Positions 6,979-15,926 of a DNA stretch of 34,753 nucleotides are shown piece by piece; positions within the stretch are counted from its first letter, which is position 1; every line of letters starts with the position of its first letter. Source of the DNA: an uncultured Clostridia bacterium (GTDB taxonomy: Bacteria > Bacillota > Clostridia > Oscillospirales > Acutalibacteraceae); the NCBI GenBank assembly GCA_947169745.1, contig CAMVQZ010000014.1, positions 1 through 34,753 on the forward strand, read 5' to 3'. Both the position numbers and the translations under genes were made by a program. A model generated the notes under the pieces. The model made no database searches, was not told the origin of the DNA, and saw only the letters and a list, made by a program, of their open reading frames with translations.

Positions 6979-8400
6979 ATGAAAAAAACAGTTGGAATCA
7001 TTTATACAGCAGTTTTTATTGCAGCTTGCTGCGTGCCTCTTGCAGCAACTCTGATATCTCCTTCCTCCGGGACCACCGGAAAGGAGGATGAGGCGAAAGC
7101 ACCTCAGCTTTTTTCTGACGGCAGACTCAATGACAGCATCGGTACTCAGTTCAATGATTTTTTCACTAAGTCAATACCTTTCCGCTCGCAGGTAATTACT
7201 GCACAAAATACCCTTTCGGGTGCGTTTCTCGGAAAGGAAAACAATAATGTAATAACAGGGAAAAACGGCTGGCTTTATACAAAAGAAAGTACGGATGAAT
7301 TTATCGGTGTCAGAAAAAGCAGCCGGGCATTACATAATGCATCGGAAACTATCAGGATAATGCAGGAATGTGTTACAGCAAAAGGAATGAATTTTGTCTT
7401 TACTGTTGCACCTGATAAAAACCAGATCTATCCTGAGTATATGCCGGCAGGGTACATTAAATCAGATACAAATAATCTTACCGTGCTTGAGAAATATCTA
7501 AGGGCGGATAAGGTAAACTATGTGAGCCTTAAGGATGAACTGCTGGGGCTCAGGAAAAAGAACAAATCATTACTTTATCTGAAGGGTGACACTCACTGGA
7601 ACGGACTGGGGGCTCTCTACGGATATAATGCGATCATGAACGGGCTTGGCGGAGAGCATGAGAGCTTTTCGGGAACAGACTATGTCTACAGTAATGATTG
7701 GTACGGTGATATTGCGAAAATGGCATATCCCGCAGCGCCTCCGGTGTGCAGACAGTACTATTTCGATATAGATTACTCAAGGATACGCTTTATGCAGCCA
7801 AGAACCTCCCAGTCAAATGACAAGCTGATGGAGGATCTGATGAGCGATAAGGAAGAAAACGATACCAACATACGAACGATCAATCCTGCCGGAAAGGACT
7901 CCCTGTACATTTCGAGAGATTCCTTCGGCAGAGCAATGCTGCCGTTTCTTGTCAGCAATTACAAAAGCACATATATTACACGGACAAGAAGCTTTGACCT
8001 CAGAGCAGCAGACAAAAATAAGTATACTGATGTTGTTTATGAAATAGTGGAAAGAAAGCTTGACAGTATTACGGATACTGCGCCGCTGCTGTATGCACCG
8101 GAGGTAAAAAACGTCAGCGGAACAAGGCTTTCAGACGGAGGGAAAAACAAGGTGGCTGTCAGAAATATCGACGGTGCGCTCAAGGTTTACGGTATTCTTG
8201 ACAAATCAAAGGTATCCGATGATTCGAGGATATATGTCAGCGTCAGGATTGACGGAAAAGAGAGGACGTATGAAGCTTTTCCCATAACCGAAAAAGAGCT
8301 TCTGAAAACAGAAGAAAAATCCGAATACGGTTTTACAGCTCTGATAGAAGGGCTTGGAGATATATCCTCTGAAGCAGAGGTAGCTGTAATAGTAAAATAA
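6979..8400 (+). CDS. DHHW family (AlgX/AlgJ-like) exported protein
   Basis: 473 residues with an N-terminal hydrophobic signal-anchor (about 4-27) and an extracytoplasmic domain. The GDTHWNGLGALYGY block (D204, H206) matches the DHHW/AlgX signature, and a downstream SRDSFGRAML block holds the likely nucleophile S315, giving an SGNH-like Ser-His-Asp set. AlgX/AlgJ-type proteins complete the transfer of acetyl groups handed over by an MBOAT partner, consistent with the gene directly upstream. The last ~110 residues, after LLYAPEV, form a separate predicted beta domain. AAAGGAG precedes the start. The target polymer is unknown. Confidence 0.88.
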   Translation: MKKTVGIIYTAVFIAACCVPLAATLISPSSGTTGKEDEAKAPQLFSDGRLNDSIGTQFNDFFTKSIPFRSQVITAQNTLSGAFLGKENNNVITGKNGWLYTKESTDEFIGVRKSSRALHNASETIRIMQECVTAKGMNFVFTVAPDKNQIYPEYMPAGYIKSDTNNLTVLEKYLRADKVNYVSLKDELLGLRKKNKSLLYLKGDTHWNGLGALYGYNAIMNGLGGEHESFSGTDYVYSNDWYGDIAKMAYPAAPPVCRQYYFDIDYSRIRFMQPRTSQSNDKLMEDLMSDKEENDTNIRTINPAGKDSLYISRDSFGRAMLPFLVSNYKSTYITRTRSFDLRAADKNKYTDVVYEIVERKLDSITDTAPLLYAPEVKNVSGTRLSDGGKNKVAVRNIDGALKVYGILDKSKVSDDSRIYVSVRIDGKERTYEAFPITEKELLKTEEKSEYGFTALIEGLGDISSEAEVAVIVK

Positions 8401-8429
8401 GAAAACTATAAAAGAGAGGAAAATTAATT

Positions 8430-9371
8430 ATGAAGAAACTTATTTCAATTGCGATACTTGCATGTATGACACTTACATTTGCCGGCTGCGGCCAGAACAG
8501 TGATTCAAATGAAGAATCAAAGGGAAAGGTTTCTGTGGCTGAAAGCTCTGAGCAGGCAAGCGCCGAATCTTCTGCAAAGGAAAGCTCTGAGCAGGAGAGC
8601 AGCAAGAGTGAATCCTCGGAAAAGTCGGAAGCTTCCGTAAATGACAAGAGCGACGCAGAAAGCTCACAGCAGGAATCAAAAAAGGAAGAGACGAAGGAAG
8701 AAGAATCTGAAAAAGAAGCTTCAAAGAGAGCAGAAAAGGAAGAGTCTGAAAAAGAAGCCTCAAAGAGAGCAGAAAAGGAAAAAGAGGAATCTGAAAGGGA
8801 GGCTTCAAGAAGAGCCGAGAAGGAAAAAGAAGCATCTGAAAAAGAAGCTTCAAGGAGAGCAGAGAAAGAAAAGGAAGAATCCAGGAAGGAGACTTCGGAA
8901 AAATCTGAGAAGGAAAAGGAGGAAACCTCAGAGAAGCCGAGCTCAGACGGAAGCTTTAGTAATGCAGATCTTGTGATGAGCTATAACGGGAAGACGGTAC
9001 AGCTGCTCACGAGTATAAAAAATGCTGTTGCTGCTGTTGGAAAAGCGTCATCAACAGAGAAGCTGCCCAGCTGTCTTTCAAAGGATTCGCCGGATGATGT
9101 ACTCTATACATACAACGGCTTTACACTCCAGACCCTTACAGACAACAGCGGCGAAAAGGTCTATAACATTGATATCAACGGCGGCAAAGCCACAACCTCA
9201 AAGGGAATTGCAGTAGGAAGTACCGAAGCTGATATCAAAAAGGCTTACGGAAAGCCTGCTGAGTCAGATGAATATTTTATCAGGTATACAGTTGACGGCG
9301 GAAAGAATACGCTTGATTTCATGCTTGAAAACGGCAAGGTCGCAGAAATAATCATCGCTTATGCACCGTGA
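8430..9371 (+). CDS. Lipoprotein with a long Glu/Lys/Ser rod and a C-terminal globular domain
   Basis: 313 residues. A lipobox (LTFAGC, lipidated C20) follows a short hydrophobic signal. Residues ~26-175 are almost only E, K, S, A and R, arranged as repeated ESEKEASKRAEKEK units, predicted as a long charged single helix or coiled coil. The last ~135 residues form a compact domain with NGKTVQLLTSIKNAV and IAVGSTEADIKKAYGKP, a pattern seen in small clostridial lipoproteins of unknown function. It is 29 nt after the DHHW gene and is probably the third gene of that operon, so it may act at the membrane-wall interface with the acylation machinery. The rod could span the wall. Function is not known. 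Confidence 0.8.
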   Translation: MKKLISIAILACMTLTFAGCGQNSDSNEESKGKVSVAESSEQASAESSAKESSEQESSKSESSEKSEASVNDKSDAESSQQESKKEETKEEESEKEASKRAEKEESEKEASKRAEKEKEESEREASRRAEKEKEASEKEASRRAEKEKEESRKETSEKSEKEKEETSEKPSSDGSFSNADLVMSYNGKTVQLLTSIKNAVAAVGKASSTEKLPSCLSKDSPDDVLYTYNGFTLQTLTDNSGEKVYNIDINGGKATTSKGIAVGSTEADIKKAYGKPAESDEYFIRYTVDGGKNTLDFMLENGKVAEIIIAYAP

Positions 9372-9467
9372 GAACAGCTGTTATCTCAGCTTTATGCTGC
9401 GAATGTCCGGCAGCCCCGGCGCCTTTGCCGCTGACACTTTGATTTTTTCTCGGATCTAATAAATAAA

Positions 9468-9495
9468 ATGCCCCATCGTGTATGTGACGGGGCAT
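9468..9495 (-). terminator. Terminator of the potassium-channel-like gene
   Basis: On the minus strand ATGCCCC (9495-9489) pairs with GGGGCAT (9474-9468), followed by TTTTATTTATT. It is 35 nt beyond the stop at 9531 and may also stop plus-strand read-through from the lipoprotein gene. Confidence 0.75.
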
Positions 9496-9530
9496 GATCA
9501 TATTTAACGCGAATTATGGTCGTTACGCTA

Positions 9531-10502
9531 TTATTTCTCTGGAGCCGGCGTTGTTGATTTTTCTTCCCCGGAAGCGGGGTCGGCGTTATCATTGATATCA
9601 GGGTCTTTTTCATCCCGGGAGGGTTTTCCGGAGCCCTTTTCCGATTCTTCGTTTTTAAGCTCTGCATAGAAATTGACGATTATTGATGTAACAAGAGCTA
9701 CAACAATTATACCGTATGCCCCCAGAATAAAGGAAAGAAGTCTTCCGACAGTCGTGACTGCTGTGATATCTCCGAATCCGGTAGTCGTGACAAGGGCAAA
9801 GCAATACCACAATGCATCGAAAAAGCTGGTCATACCAGGTTCTATCGAGGTCAGCAGGAGAGAAAACGCAAATACAAGTATCATCAGACCAGAGAGGATC
9901 TCAACAGCCATTGACCGGCTTGCGACCCTTAACAATATATCAAACCTGATATTCCGGAATGCAAGGCCTATTGTTTTTATAAGATAATGTATGACAGCAA
10001 GTCCTGATATGAGCAGTACGCTGAACCGTTCGGCAGGAATATCCGGTGTTGGCGGACGGATAATAAAGGACATAACTCCGAGAAAGCAGAACAGTATTAT
10101 CATGAGTATATTCAGGAGCCGGGACACCCTGCTGGTTGTTTTTATAATCGGATAACACCGGTCGGCTATCAGCGCCAGCAGATATAATATCAGCGCCACC
10201 TGTACAGCCCTCTGACATCCTGCAAATATGAAAGTGATCACAGAATTTGCAAAATATAATACACCCTGGATCATGCAGGTGATCCGTTTCTCTGCTTCTC
10301 CGGATTTTTCCAGCATGATATTTGAAACAACGGATATCACCATTATTAAAAACATACCGCTTATTACCTGATATGTTTTTTTGTCATAGCTCATCCATGC
10401 GGTGGAATTAAGTGCCAGCGCCAGAACGCACAGGGAGGATATAACCTCTGTGATGCGAAGCGAACGTCTCTTTTTCCTGGAAAGAGGTTTTTTACTATTC
10501 AT
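9531..10502 (-). CDS. Potassium-channel-like membrane protein
   Basis: 323 residues with about eight hydrophobic segments. The last two flank a pore loop with the K+ selectivity filter TTTGFGD (about residues 238-244, FDALWYCFALVTTTGFGDI), followed by the inner helix FILGAYGIIVVALVTSIIVNFY. The six preceding segments lack a clear arginine-rich voltage-sensor helix. The C-terminal ~50 residues are hydrophilic and acidic with no RCK/TrkA-N domain, so gating is not evident. It is transcribed alone. A GGAG site lies 14 nt from the ATG, which is far, while a 5-codon ORF (ATG at 10512) sits at a more usual distance and overlaps the gene start. Confidence 0.85.
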   Translation of the reverse strand: MNSKKPLSRKKRRSLRITEVISSLCVLALALNSTAWMSYDKKTYQVISGMFLIMVISVVSNIMLEKSGEAEKRITCMIQGVLYFANSVITFIFAGCQRAVQVALILYLLALIADRCYPIIKTTSRVSRLLNILMIILFCFLGVMSFIIRPPTPDIPAERFSVLLISGLAVIHYLIKTIGLAFRNIRFDILLRVASRSMAVEILSGLMILVFAFSLLLTSIEPGMTSFFDALWYCFALVTTTGFGDITAVTTVGRLLSFILGAYGIIVVALVTSIIVNFYAELKNEESEKGSGKPSRDEKDPDINDNADPASGEEKSTTPAPEK

Positions 10503-10833
10503 CGGTTCTCATTTTTCTCCTTATATTATAGTTTTGTCTCAACGACAGCATATCACATACAGCCCCAAAAGTCCATATGCTTTGAATAAATAATGGGACT
10601 CGGTATTCTTTCAATGCGCTTTCCGGATAATGAAAAAGGTGTATTTTTTCGGGAAATGATCTTGAAAAAGATGCTGTTTCCTGAAATAATATATTCAGAT
10701 ATATATCAGGTCTGGTGTGATGAAACCCGGACATATCCCTGATCGTATATAATTGCAGAATACGAGGATGAAAAAACAGCAACTGAAATTAATGCCTTTA
10801 TGGGATCAAATAATTATTCGGAGTGATGAAAAT
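10503..10833. other. AT-rich divergent intergenic region
   Basis: About 330 bp between the divergent channel gene and the gene at 10834. It must hold both promoters. A TATAAT at 10748-10753 is a possible plus-strand -10, but no convincing -35 is at 17 bp. ATCAGG and CCTGAT at about 10705-10743 could form a loose hairpin. No gene is supported; the reading frame extending upstream from 10834 lacks a good ribosome site. Confidence 0.4.
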
Positions 10834-11892
10834 ATGGAATTATTCTATCTGGCGCTGATTTTTGTACTTGTTCCGGTGGCAGCTGTTATTTTTCTTGCCG
10901 GGATAATTCTCCTTATCATAGGGATAGTGAATAAAGGAAAGCCAAAAAACGCAGGAAGAAAATTTCCGGCGGTCTTGATATCTGTAGGGGTAACACTGCT
11001 TGTCCTGCCTGCTCTGATATTTGCTTTCGGAATAGTTCCCGGTATCAGAAAAACTTTTATCAGCGATAGTGTTCCGGAGCATTGGCAGAATGCCAGGGTC
11101 GGTGACTCTCAGGCAGCCGATGAAGCAATAAAAGCTCTTATGGAAGCCGCAGGAAGCGGCGACCGTAAAGCGCTGGCAAAGAATTTTACTGCTCAGGTAC
11201 GAAACAGTCCTTCGTTTGAAAAAAAACTTGACAGCTTTTTCAGTACATACCCTGCAGCCCTTTCGGGGTGTGAGCTGAAAGGAGGTTCTTCCGGAAGCAG
11301 CGGTTCATATAACTACGGTCATAATGTTCTGACCGGTTCAGCGTCGTATACCTGTGATCTGGAGGGCGAAAGGTATTTTATAAATATCAGCTTCTGCTAT
11401 GAAAATACCGATGAGCCGGATAAGGTGGGGGTGAAGAGCTTTTCTGTAATGAACCTGGGGGCGAGGGCGCTGTATATTCAGGAGTTTAACAAAAGATCAA
11501 TGCAGGGAGACTATGAGAATGATACGGCGCTGATATGCGATATCAAAGGCAGCGACGAGGTGGATGCAAGACTTATAGGCGGATACCCCTTTGTGTGGCA
11601 TTCCACGGACAATAAAAAGCTGACAGCAGACGAAATGAGAACGCTCCTTTCAAAAACGATGGATATGAGATCTTTGATACAGAAAACGGGCGCGCCGAAT
11701 GTTTCTATAAAATACAGTAACTCTACAGGCTATGATTATTATTATGAGCTTGTCCCCGAAAACGGCGAGCCGCGATATGCGTATATTTGTGCGTCCTCTG
11801 TGATGGGAAATATTATAGATGCTTATGTGTATACATCCGAGAAGGGACTATATGATGATCCGCTGAAGGCTTTCAGAAAACAGAATGAATAA
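10834..11892 (+). CDS. Membrane-anchored protein of unknown function
   Basis: 352 residues from the ATG at 10834, chosen because GGAGTGA precedes it and two membrane helices start straight after (about residues 3-27 and 42-65). The rest is predicted extracytoplasmic: an alpha-helical segment (DEAIKALMEAAGSGDRKALAKNFT) then a beta-rich domain, with a layout reminiscent of DUF5104-type proteins (tentative, from memory). The C-terminal ~120 residues (HSTDNKKLTADEMRTLLSKTMDM) may be a second domain. It is a single-gene unit with a strong terminator. No function is assigned. Confidence 0.7.
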   Translation: MELFYLALIFVLVPVAAVIFLAGIILLIIGIVNKGKPKNAGRKFPAVLISVGVTLLVLPALIFAFGIVPGIRKTFISDSVPEHWQNARVGDSQAADEAIKALMEAAGSGDRKALAKNFTAQVRNSPSFEKKLDSFFSTYPAALSGCELKGGSSGSSGSYNYGHNVLTGSASYTCDLEGERYFINISFCYENTDEPDKVGVKSFSVMNLGARALYIQEFNKRSMQGDYENDTALICDIKGSDEVDARLIGGYPFVWHSTDNKKLTADEMRTLLSKTMDMRSLIQKTGAPNVSIKYSNSTGYDYYYELVPENGEPRYAYICASSVMGNIIDAYVYTSEKGLYDDPLKAFRKQNE

Positions 11893-11896
11893 AGGA

Positions 11897-11936
11897 AGCA
11901 CCGCACCGGTCAGAAATGAAGGGTGCGGTGCTTTTT
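11897..11936 (+). terminator. Rho-independent terminator
   Basis: AGCACCGCACC (11897-11907) and GGTGCGGTGCT (11922-11932) form a perfect 11-bp stem followed by TTTTT. It lies 5 nt after the stop of the membrane protein and between convergent genes; the minus-strand side is only moderately T-rich, so it may work both ways. Confidence 0.9.
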
Positions 11937-11947
11937 GAAAAAGCTTG

Positions 11948-12361
11948 TTATTTGTTCTTCAGTCTCTTGATAAGGTCAATGAGCTTTTCCGGCAAAGGTA
12001 TCCCGATCCGGGAGAGATTTTCCAGTATGCTTATAAGCTCATTTATTATTAGCCACATAGCAACCATTATTGCTGCGCTGCAGCCGTTGTCATAAACAGA
12101 GCTGAGCCCTGCCGAGGCCAGAACCCAATCTGTCGCTGCTGCTGCTGCAACGGCTCCCAGATAACACAGCTTCTTGATAATACCTTTTATTCCCAGGCGG
12201 GAGCTGAGTTCTTTATTGATATATGCTCCGGCAAGACCGGTGAGATAATCCAGCGCCATAAGAAAAATGAGGACTGTTACCGGCACAGCCATTATTCCGG
12301 CATAATATGCCATTACTGATAAAAAAGCCGCAAAGGTCATTTGTGCAAAGCTTTTTTCCAT
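11948..12361 (-). CDS. Phage-type holin family protein (TcdE-like)
   Basis: 137 residues with three to four hydrophobic helices and the signature MALDYLTGLAGAYINKELSSRLGIKGIIKKL of the phage_holin_4/TcdE family, ending in a short charged tail (KLIDLIKRLKNK). Holins form membrane pores that let endolysins or other leaderless proteins out. There are no other phage genes nearby. It is transcribed away from the Csp/SleC germination cluster, 200 bp upstream. That neighbourhood makes a domesticated role possible, but no direct link is shown. A GGAGG site precedes the start. Confidence 0.88.
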   Translation of the reverse strand: MEKSFAQMTFAAFLSVMAYYAGIMAVPVTVLIFLMALDYLTGLAGAYINKELSSRLGIKGIIKKLCYLGAVAAAAATDWVLASAGLSSVYDNGCSAAIMVAMWLIINELISILENLSRIGIPLPEKLIDLIKRLKNK

Positions 12362-12561
12362 AATATCACCTCCTTGTTTTTTTGTCAGAGAGCCTGACTC
12401 TCTTACAAACAGTACAGGGAGGTCGTTTTTCTGACCTTTTATGGTTAAATTTTTTAAAAATTTTATTCAGTGCTTCCTTAGTATTACTCCGGATATCCCG
12501 TGCATAGAATTACTGAGGTTGATCTATTCTTGGAGGCTTTCGCTTTTTCAGAGGTGGATAT

Positions 12562-14214
12562 ATGGAGGTCATTATCAGGTACAGCTCAGGTGAGGAGGCT
12601 CTTCTTCAGGCTCTGCCGGAGGGCAGCTATGAGTTTTTTGAGGATATAGGCTATGGCTTCGGGATAATCAGTATTCCCGGAGATGATCTTTCCGTGCTTT
12701 ATTCCGTACCCCTTATTGAGGATATAGAGGTGTCAAAGGAGGCTGCGGCAGACAGCCGGGGTGCTATGTCGGCTTCATGCGTTCGTCTGGCTCAGAATGA
12801 AAACGGTTTTTTTCTCACCGGCAAGGGAGTGCTTGTTGGTGTGGTCGATACCGGTATGGATTATACTCATCCGGATTTCCGGACTCCGCAGGGTAATACA
12901 AGGATACTTTATTTCTGGGATCAGCAGGGAACAGGCAGCCCCCCGGAGGGATTTACCTTCGGGGCGGAATATACTGCTGCAGAGCTTGATGCTGCCCTGT
13001 CATCCCCGTCGCCCTTTTCCGTGGTTCCGCCTCTGGACAACAGAGGCCACGGAACTGCTGTTGCCGGAATAGCCGCCGGCAGAGGAAGCGGGGACAGTGC
13101 TGCGAGGGGCGTGGCTCCGGAGGCCGGGCTTATAGGTGTCAGGGTTCGTACAAGAGGGGATGATTTCTCTCTTACTACCGACCTGATGCGGGGGCTCAGA
13201 TATACGATCAATAAAGCACGAAAGCTGAAAATGCCGGTGGCTATAAACCTGAGCTATGGTCTGAATCACGGTTCTCACCGGGGAGATACACTCTTTGAGG
13301 AATATATCGACAGGATCTGTTCGGACTGGAAAAATGCAGTTGCAGTGCCTGCCGGAAATGAGGGAGGGGCAGGGCATCACTTTTCCGGGAATATCAGCTC
13401 CTTTGAAAGTCTGGATATAGACTTTTTTGTTTCTCCGGGGCTTTACCGGGTTTATCTTTGTCTGTATAAGGATTTCTGCGATTCTCTGAGTGCCGGGCTT
13501 ATTTTGCCGGGCGGACTCTCTGCCGGGACAGTGGATATCCGGCTGCCCATCCAGTCCTTCTCAAGGGGAGATATCCGGATAACCTCATCCTGTTCTCTTC
13601 CCACCAGATATTCCCCTCTTCAGGAAATATTTTTTGATATCCGGTCTGTTTCGGGAATGATAACTCCCGGTCTGTGGCGGCTGCGGCTTGTTGCCTCGGA
13701 GGTGGTTGCCGGGCGTTTTGATGTCTGGCTGCCTACAATTGAAGAGGTCAGCGGAGGCACATATTTTGCCTTTGCGGATGAAGAGGTGACGATGACGATC
13801 CCTTCGTGCGCCCGGAAGGTCATCAGCGTTTCCGGATATAATGACAGTATCGGAAGCTTCGGGGATTTTTCCGGCAGGGGAGGAAGTCTGCCGGAAAAGA
13901 CTGTAATACCCGATATTGCCGCTCCTGCAGTGGCAATAACCGCGCCGAGAGCCGGAGGCGGCTACGACAGCTTTACCGGCACCAGCTTTGCAGCTCCCTT
14001 CGTCGCAGGAAGTGCTGCTCTTATGCTGGAGTGGGCTGTCGTGTCGGGAAGAGCGCCCTATCTTTACGGTGAGTCGCTTAAAGCATATCTTCGTCTTGGC
14101 GCCCTGAGGGATGGATTCCGTTCCTATCCTGATCCCCTGTGGGGCTATGGCAGACTGTGTATAGACGCTTCTCTCAGATATATGAGGGATACGATACCCG
14201 AAAGGAGGTCTTGA
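12562..14214 (+). CDS. Csp-like subtilisin family (S8) protease, first copy
   Basis: 550 residues, subtilisin-like serine protease of the clostridial Csp type. The catalytic triad is complete: D96 (GVVDTGMD), H163 (RGHGTAVAG) and S475 (TGTSFAAPF), with the oxyanion asparagine in VPAGNEGG. The N-terminal ~75 residues look like the short prodomain of Csp proteases (YGFGIISIPGDD). A ~130-residue beta insertion lies between the Asn and Ser motifs, as in Csp enzymes. There is no signal peptide, matching proteins made in the developing spore. In Clostridium perfringens and C. difficile, CspB-type proteases cut pro-SleC to activate it at germination; the downstream SleC-like gene supports this role. 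A sporulation-type promoter is not convincingly seen in 12362-12561. Confidence 0.88.
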   Translation: MEVIIRYSSGEEALLQALPEGSYEFFEDIGYGFGIISIPGDDLSVLYSVPLIEDIEVSKEAAADSRGAMSASCVRLAQNENGFFLTGKGVLVGVVDTGMDYTHPDFRTPQGNTRILYFWDQQGTGSPPEGFTFGAEYTAAELDAALSSPSPFSVVPPLDNRGHGTAVAGIAAGRGSGDSAARGVAPEAGLIGVRVRTRGDDFSLTTDLMRGLRYTINKARKLKMPVAINLSYGLNHGSHRGDTLFEEYIDRICSDWKNAVAVPAGNEGGAGHHFSGNISSFESLDIDFFVSPGLYRVYLCLYKDFCDSLSAGLILPGGLSAGTVDIRLPIQSFSRGDIRITSSCSLPTRYSPLQEIFFDIRSVSGMITPGLWRLRLVASEVVAGRFDVWLPTIEEVSGGTYFAFADEEVTMTIPSCARKVISVSGYNDSIGSFGDFSGRGGSLPEKTVIPDIAAPAVAITAPRAGGGYDSFTGTSFAAPFVAGSAALMLEWAVVSGRAPYLYGESLKAYLRLGALRDGFRSYPDPLWGYGRLCIDASLRYMRDTIPERRS

Positions 14215-14217
14215 GAA

Positions 14218-15912
14218 ATGGATGAAAATGTCCTTTCTCTTGAAGAATTTGTAAGGCTTCCCACAACTGTGGATTTTCAGGCGCTTGCCAGCGAATATTT
14301 TCTGGAATATCTAAGAGACCGTCCTTATCTCCGTCCGGGAACAAGACTCGCAAATGACTACATTGTTGTATATACAAATGAAAAAAACATCCCTCAGGTG
14401 TACCGGGAGCTGGGAGGGAATTTTTCTGTATTTTATCCGAAGATTCTTTCACCGGTGGATTTTGCTGCGAACGAAAGCGCCGGAATAACCCGGGTTCTGG
14501 AGCAGCCCTTCCTTGACCTTACCGGCAGCGGCGTTATTATCGGGATAGCGGATACCGGGATAGATATCAGTCTGGAGGATCTGCGGTTTGAGGACGGGTC
14601 AACCAGGCTCCTGGGTCTCTGGGATCAGACACTGGAGGGCAACAGAGAGGAAGGTATATATTTCGGTTCAACCTACAGCCGGGAAGAGATGAACCAGCTT
14701 CTCTCATCCTATGACGGAGCTTCTCCCCTGCCGGGACAGGATGACGACGGTCACGGGACATTTATGGCAACGGTGGCTGCAGGCTCCGAAAAGGGAGACT
14801 ATCTGGGTGCAGCGCCGGGAGCGTCGCTTGTGTGTGTAAAGCTGCGTCGTGCCAGAGAATTTTACGTCAGAAAATTCCTTCTTTCTCCGGAGGATCCGGC
14901 ATTGTATGAGAGCAGCGATCTGATCCTCGGAATAAGGTATATCCTCAGAAAAGCACTCAGTCTCAGGATGCCTGCGGTGATAGTAATTGGTATGGGGACG
15001 AATTTTTCGGCTCATGACGGCAATTCTCTCTTTGAGGATTATATCTCATTTGCCGCCCAGAGAGCAGGCTTCGCTTTTGTTACAGCGGCAGGAAATGAGT
15101 CCGACGCCCGGCACCACACTCAGGGAACAGTACAAAACGGTGAGATACAGAGTATAAATATCCGGGTTGGACGTCAGGGAGTATCCTTCGGGACAATTAT
15201 ATACGGTGCCGCCTTTGACAAGATTTCGGTCGAGGTGAGATCTCCCACAGGAGAGGTTATGTCAAGAAAGCCCTTCCGTCCCGGAGATGAATACAGAGAG
15301 GGACTTGTTCTTGAAAATTCAGTAATAACCCTGAGATATTCCAGCGACAACAGCAATATTATCTGGGTGGGGCTGGAAAACGCTACTGCCGGTATCTGGG
15401 AGATCAATATATACGGAGACAGGGTGATAGACGGAAGGTACTGGGCGTGGCTTCCTCTCACCGGTCAGGTTGATCCTTCGGTGGAATTCTTGAGACCAGT
15501 GCCGGATTATACAATTGTTTTTCCTGCTGCTGCACAGCGGAGCATTACCTGCGGCGCTTATAACAGCTTTGACGACAGCTTGTTTTCCTCTTCTTCGTGG
15601 GGGCCTACCCGTTTGCCGAAGATATCTCCTGATGTGGTTGCTCCGGGTGTGAAAATAGGAGGGATATATCCGGAGGGCGCAGGAACAATGACCGGTACCA
15701 GCGCTGCCGCTGCTGTTACAGCCGGGGCTTCGGCGCTTCTTATGGAATGGGGGATAGTGAAGGGAAACATTCCTGGAATGAACGGGGATATTATCCGGAA
15801 TCTTCTCATAGGCGGAGCGTCCCGTCAGGATAATATGGAATATCCAAATAACAAATGGGGATATGGCAGACTGGATCTTTACGGATCATTCAATTATATA
15901 AGAAATACCTGA
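14218..15912 (+). CDS. Csp-like subtilisin family (S8) protease, second copy
   Basis: 564 residues, paralogous to the gene 3 nt upstream. The triad is intact: D112 (GIADTGID), H179 (DDGHGTFMA) and S495 (TGTSAAAAV), with TAAGNESD as the oxyanion block. It has its own prodomain (about residues 1-90: ANDYIVVYTNEKNIPQVYREL) and no signal peptide. In C. difficile, CspA and CspC are pseudoproteases, whereas here both copies keep all catalytic residues, as in C. perfringens. An AAAGGAGGT site lies inside the end of the first protease gene. It probably shares the germination signalling role; which copy processes the SleC-like protein cannot be told from sequence. Confidence 0.88.
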   Translation: MDENVLSLEEFVRLPTTVDFQALASEYFLEYLRDRPYLRPGTRLANDYIVVYTNEKNIPQVYRELGGNFSVFYPKILSPVDFAANESAGITRVLEQPFLDLTGSGVIIGIADTGIDISLEDLRFEDGSTRLLGLWDQTLEGNREEGIYFGSTYSREEMNQLLSSYDGASPLPGQDDDGHGTFMATVAAGSEKGDYLGAAPGASLVCVKLRRAREFYVRKFLLSPEDPALYESSDLILGIRYILRKALSLRMPAVIVIGMGTNFSAHDGNSLFEDYISFAAQRAGFAFVTAAGNESDARHHTQGTVQNGEIQSINIRVGRQGVSFGTIIYGAAFDKISVEVRSPTGEVMSRKPFRPGDEYREGLVLENSVITLRYSSDNSNIIWVGLENATAGIWEINIYGDRVIDGRYWAWLPLTGQVDPSVEFLRPVPDYTIVFPAAAQRSITCGAYNSFDDSLFSSSSWGPTRLPKISPDVVAPGVKIGGIYPEGAGTMTGTSAAAAVTAGASALLMEWGIVKGNIPGMNGDIIRNLLIGGASRQDNMEYPNNKWGYGRLDLYGSFNYIRNT

Positions 15913-15926
15913 AGGGAGAAGATGTT

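Noticed and set aside
8641-8976. Lys/Arg-rich 111-residue open frame inside the lipoprotein gene
   Set aside because: It is a +1 shadow of the low-complexity E/K-rich segment, with no ribosome site; the lipoprotein frame has a lipobox and a good start.
12480-12561. SigE/SigG-type promoter before the first csp gene
   Set aside because: CATAGAAT resembles a -10, but the upstream box spacing is wrong in every alignment I tried; kept only as a hint.
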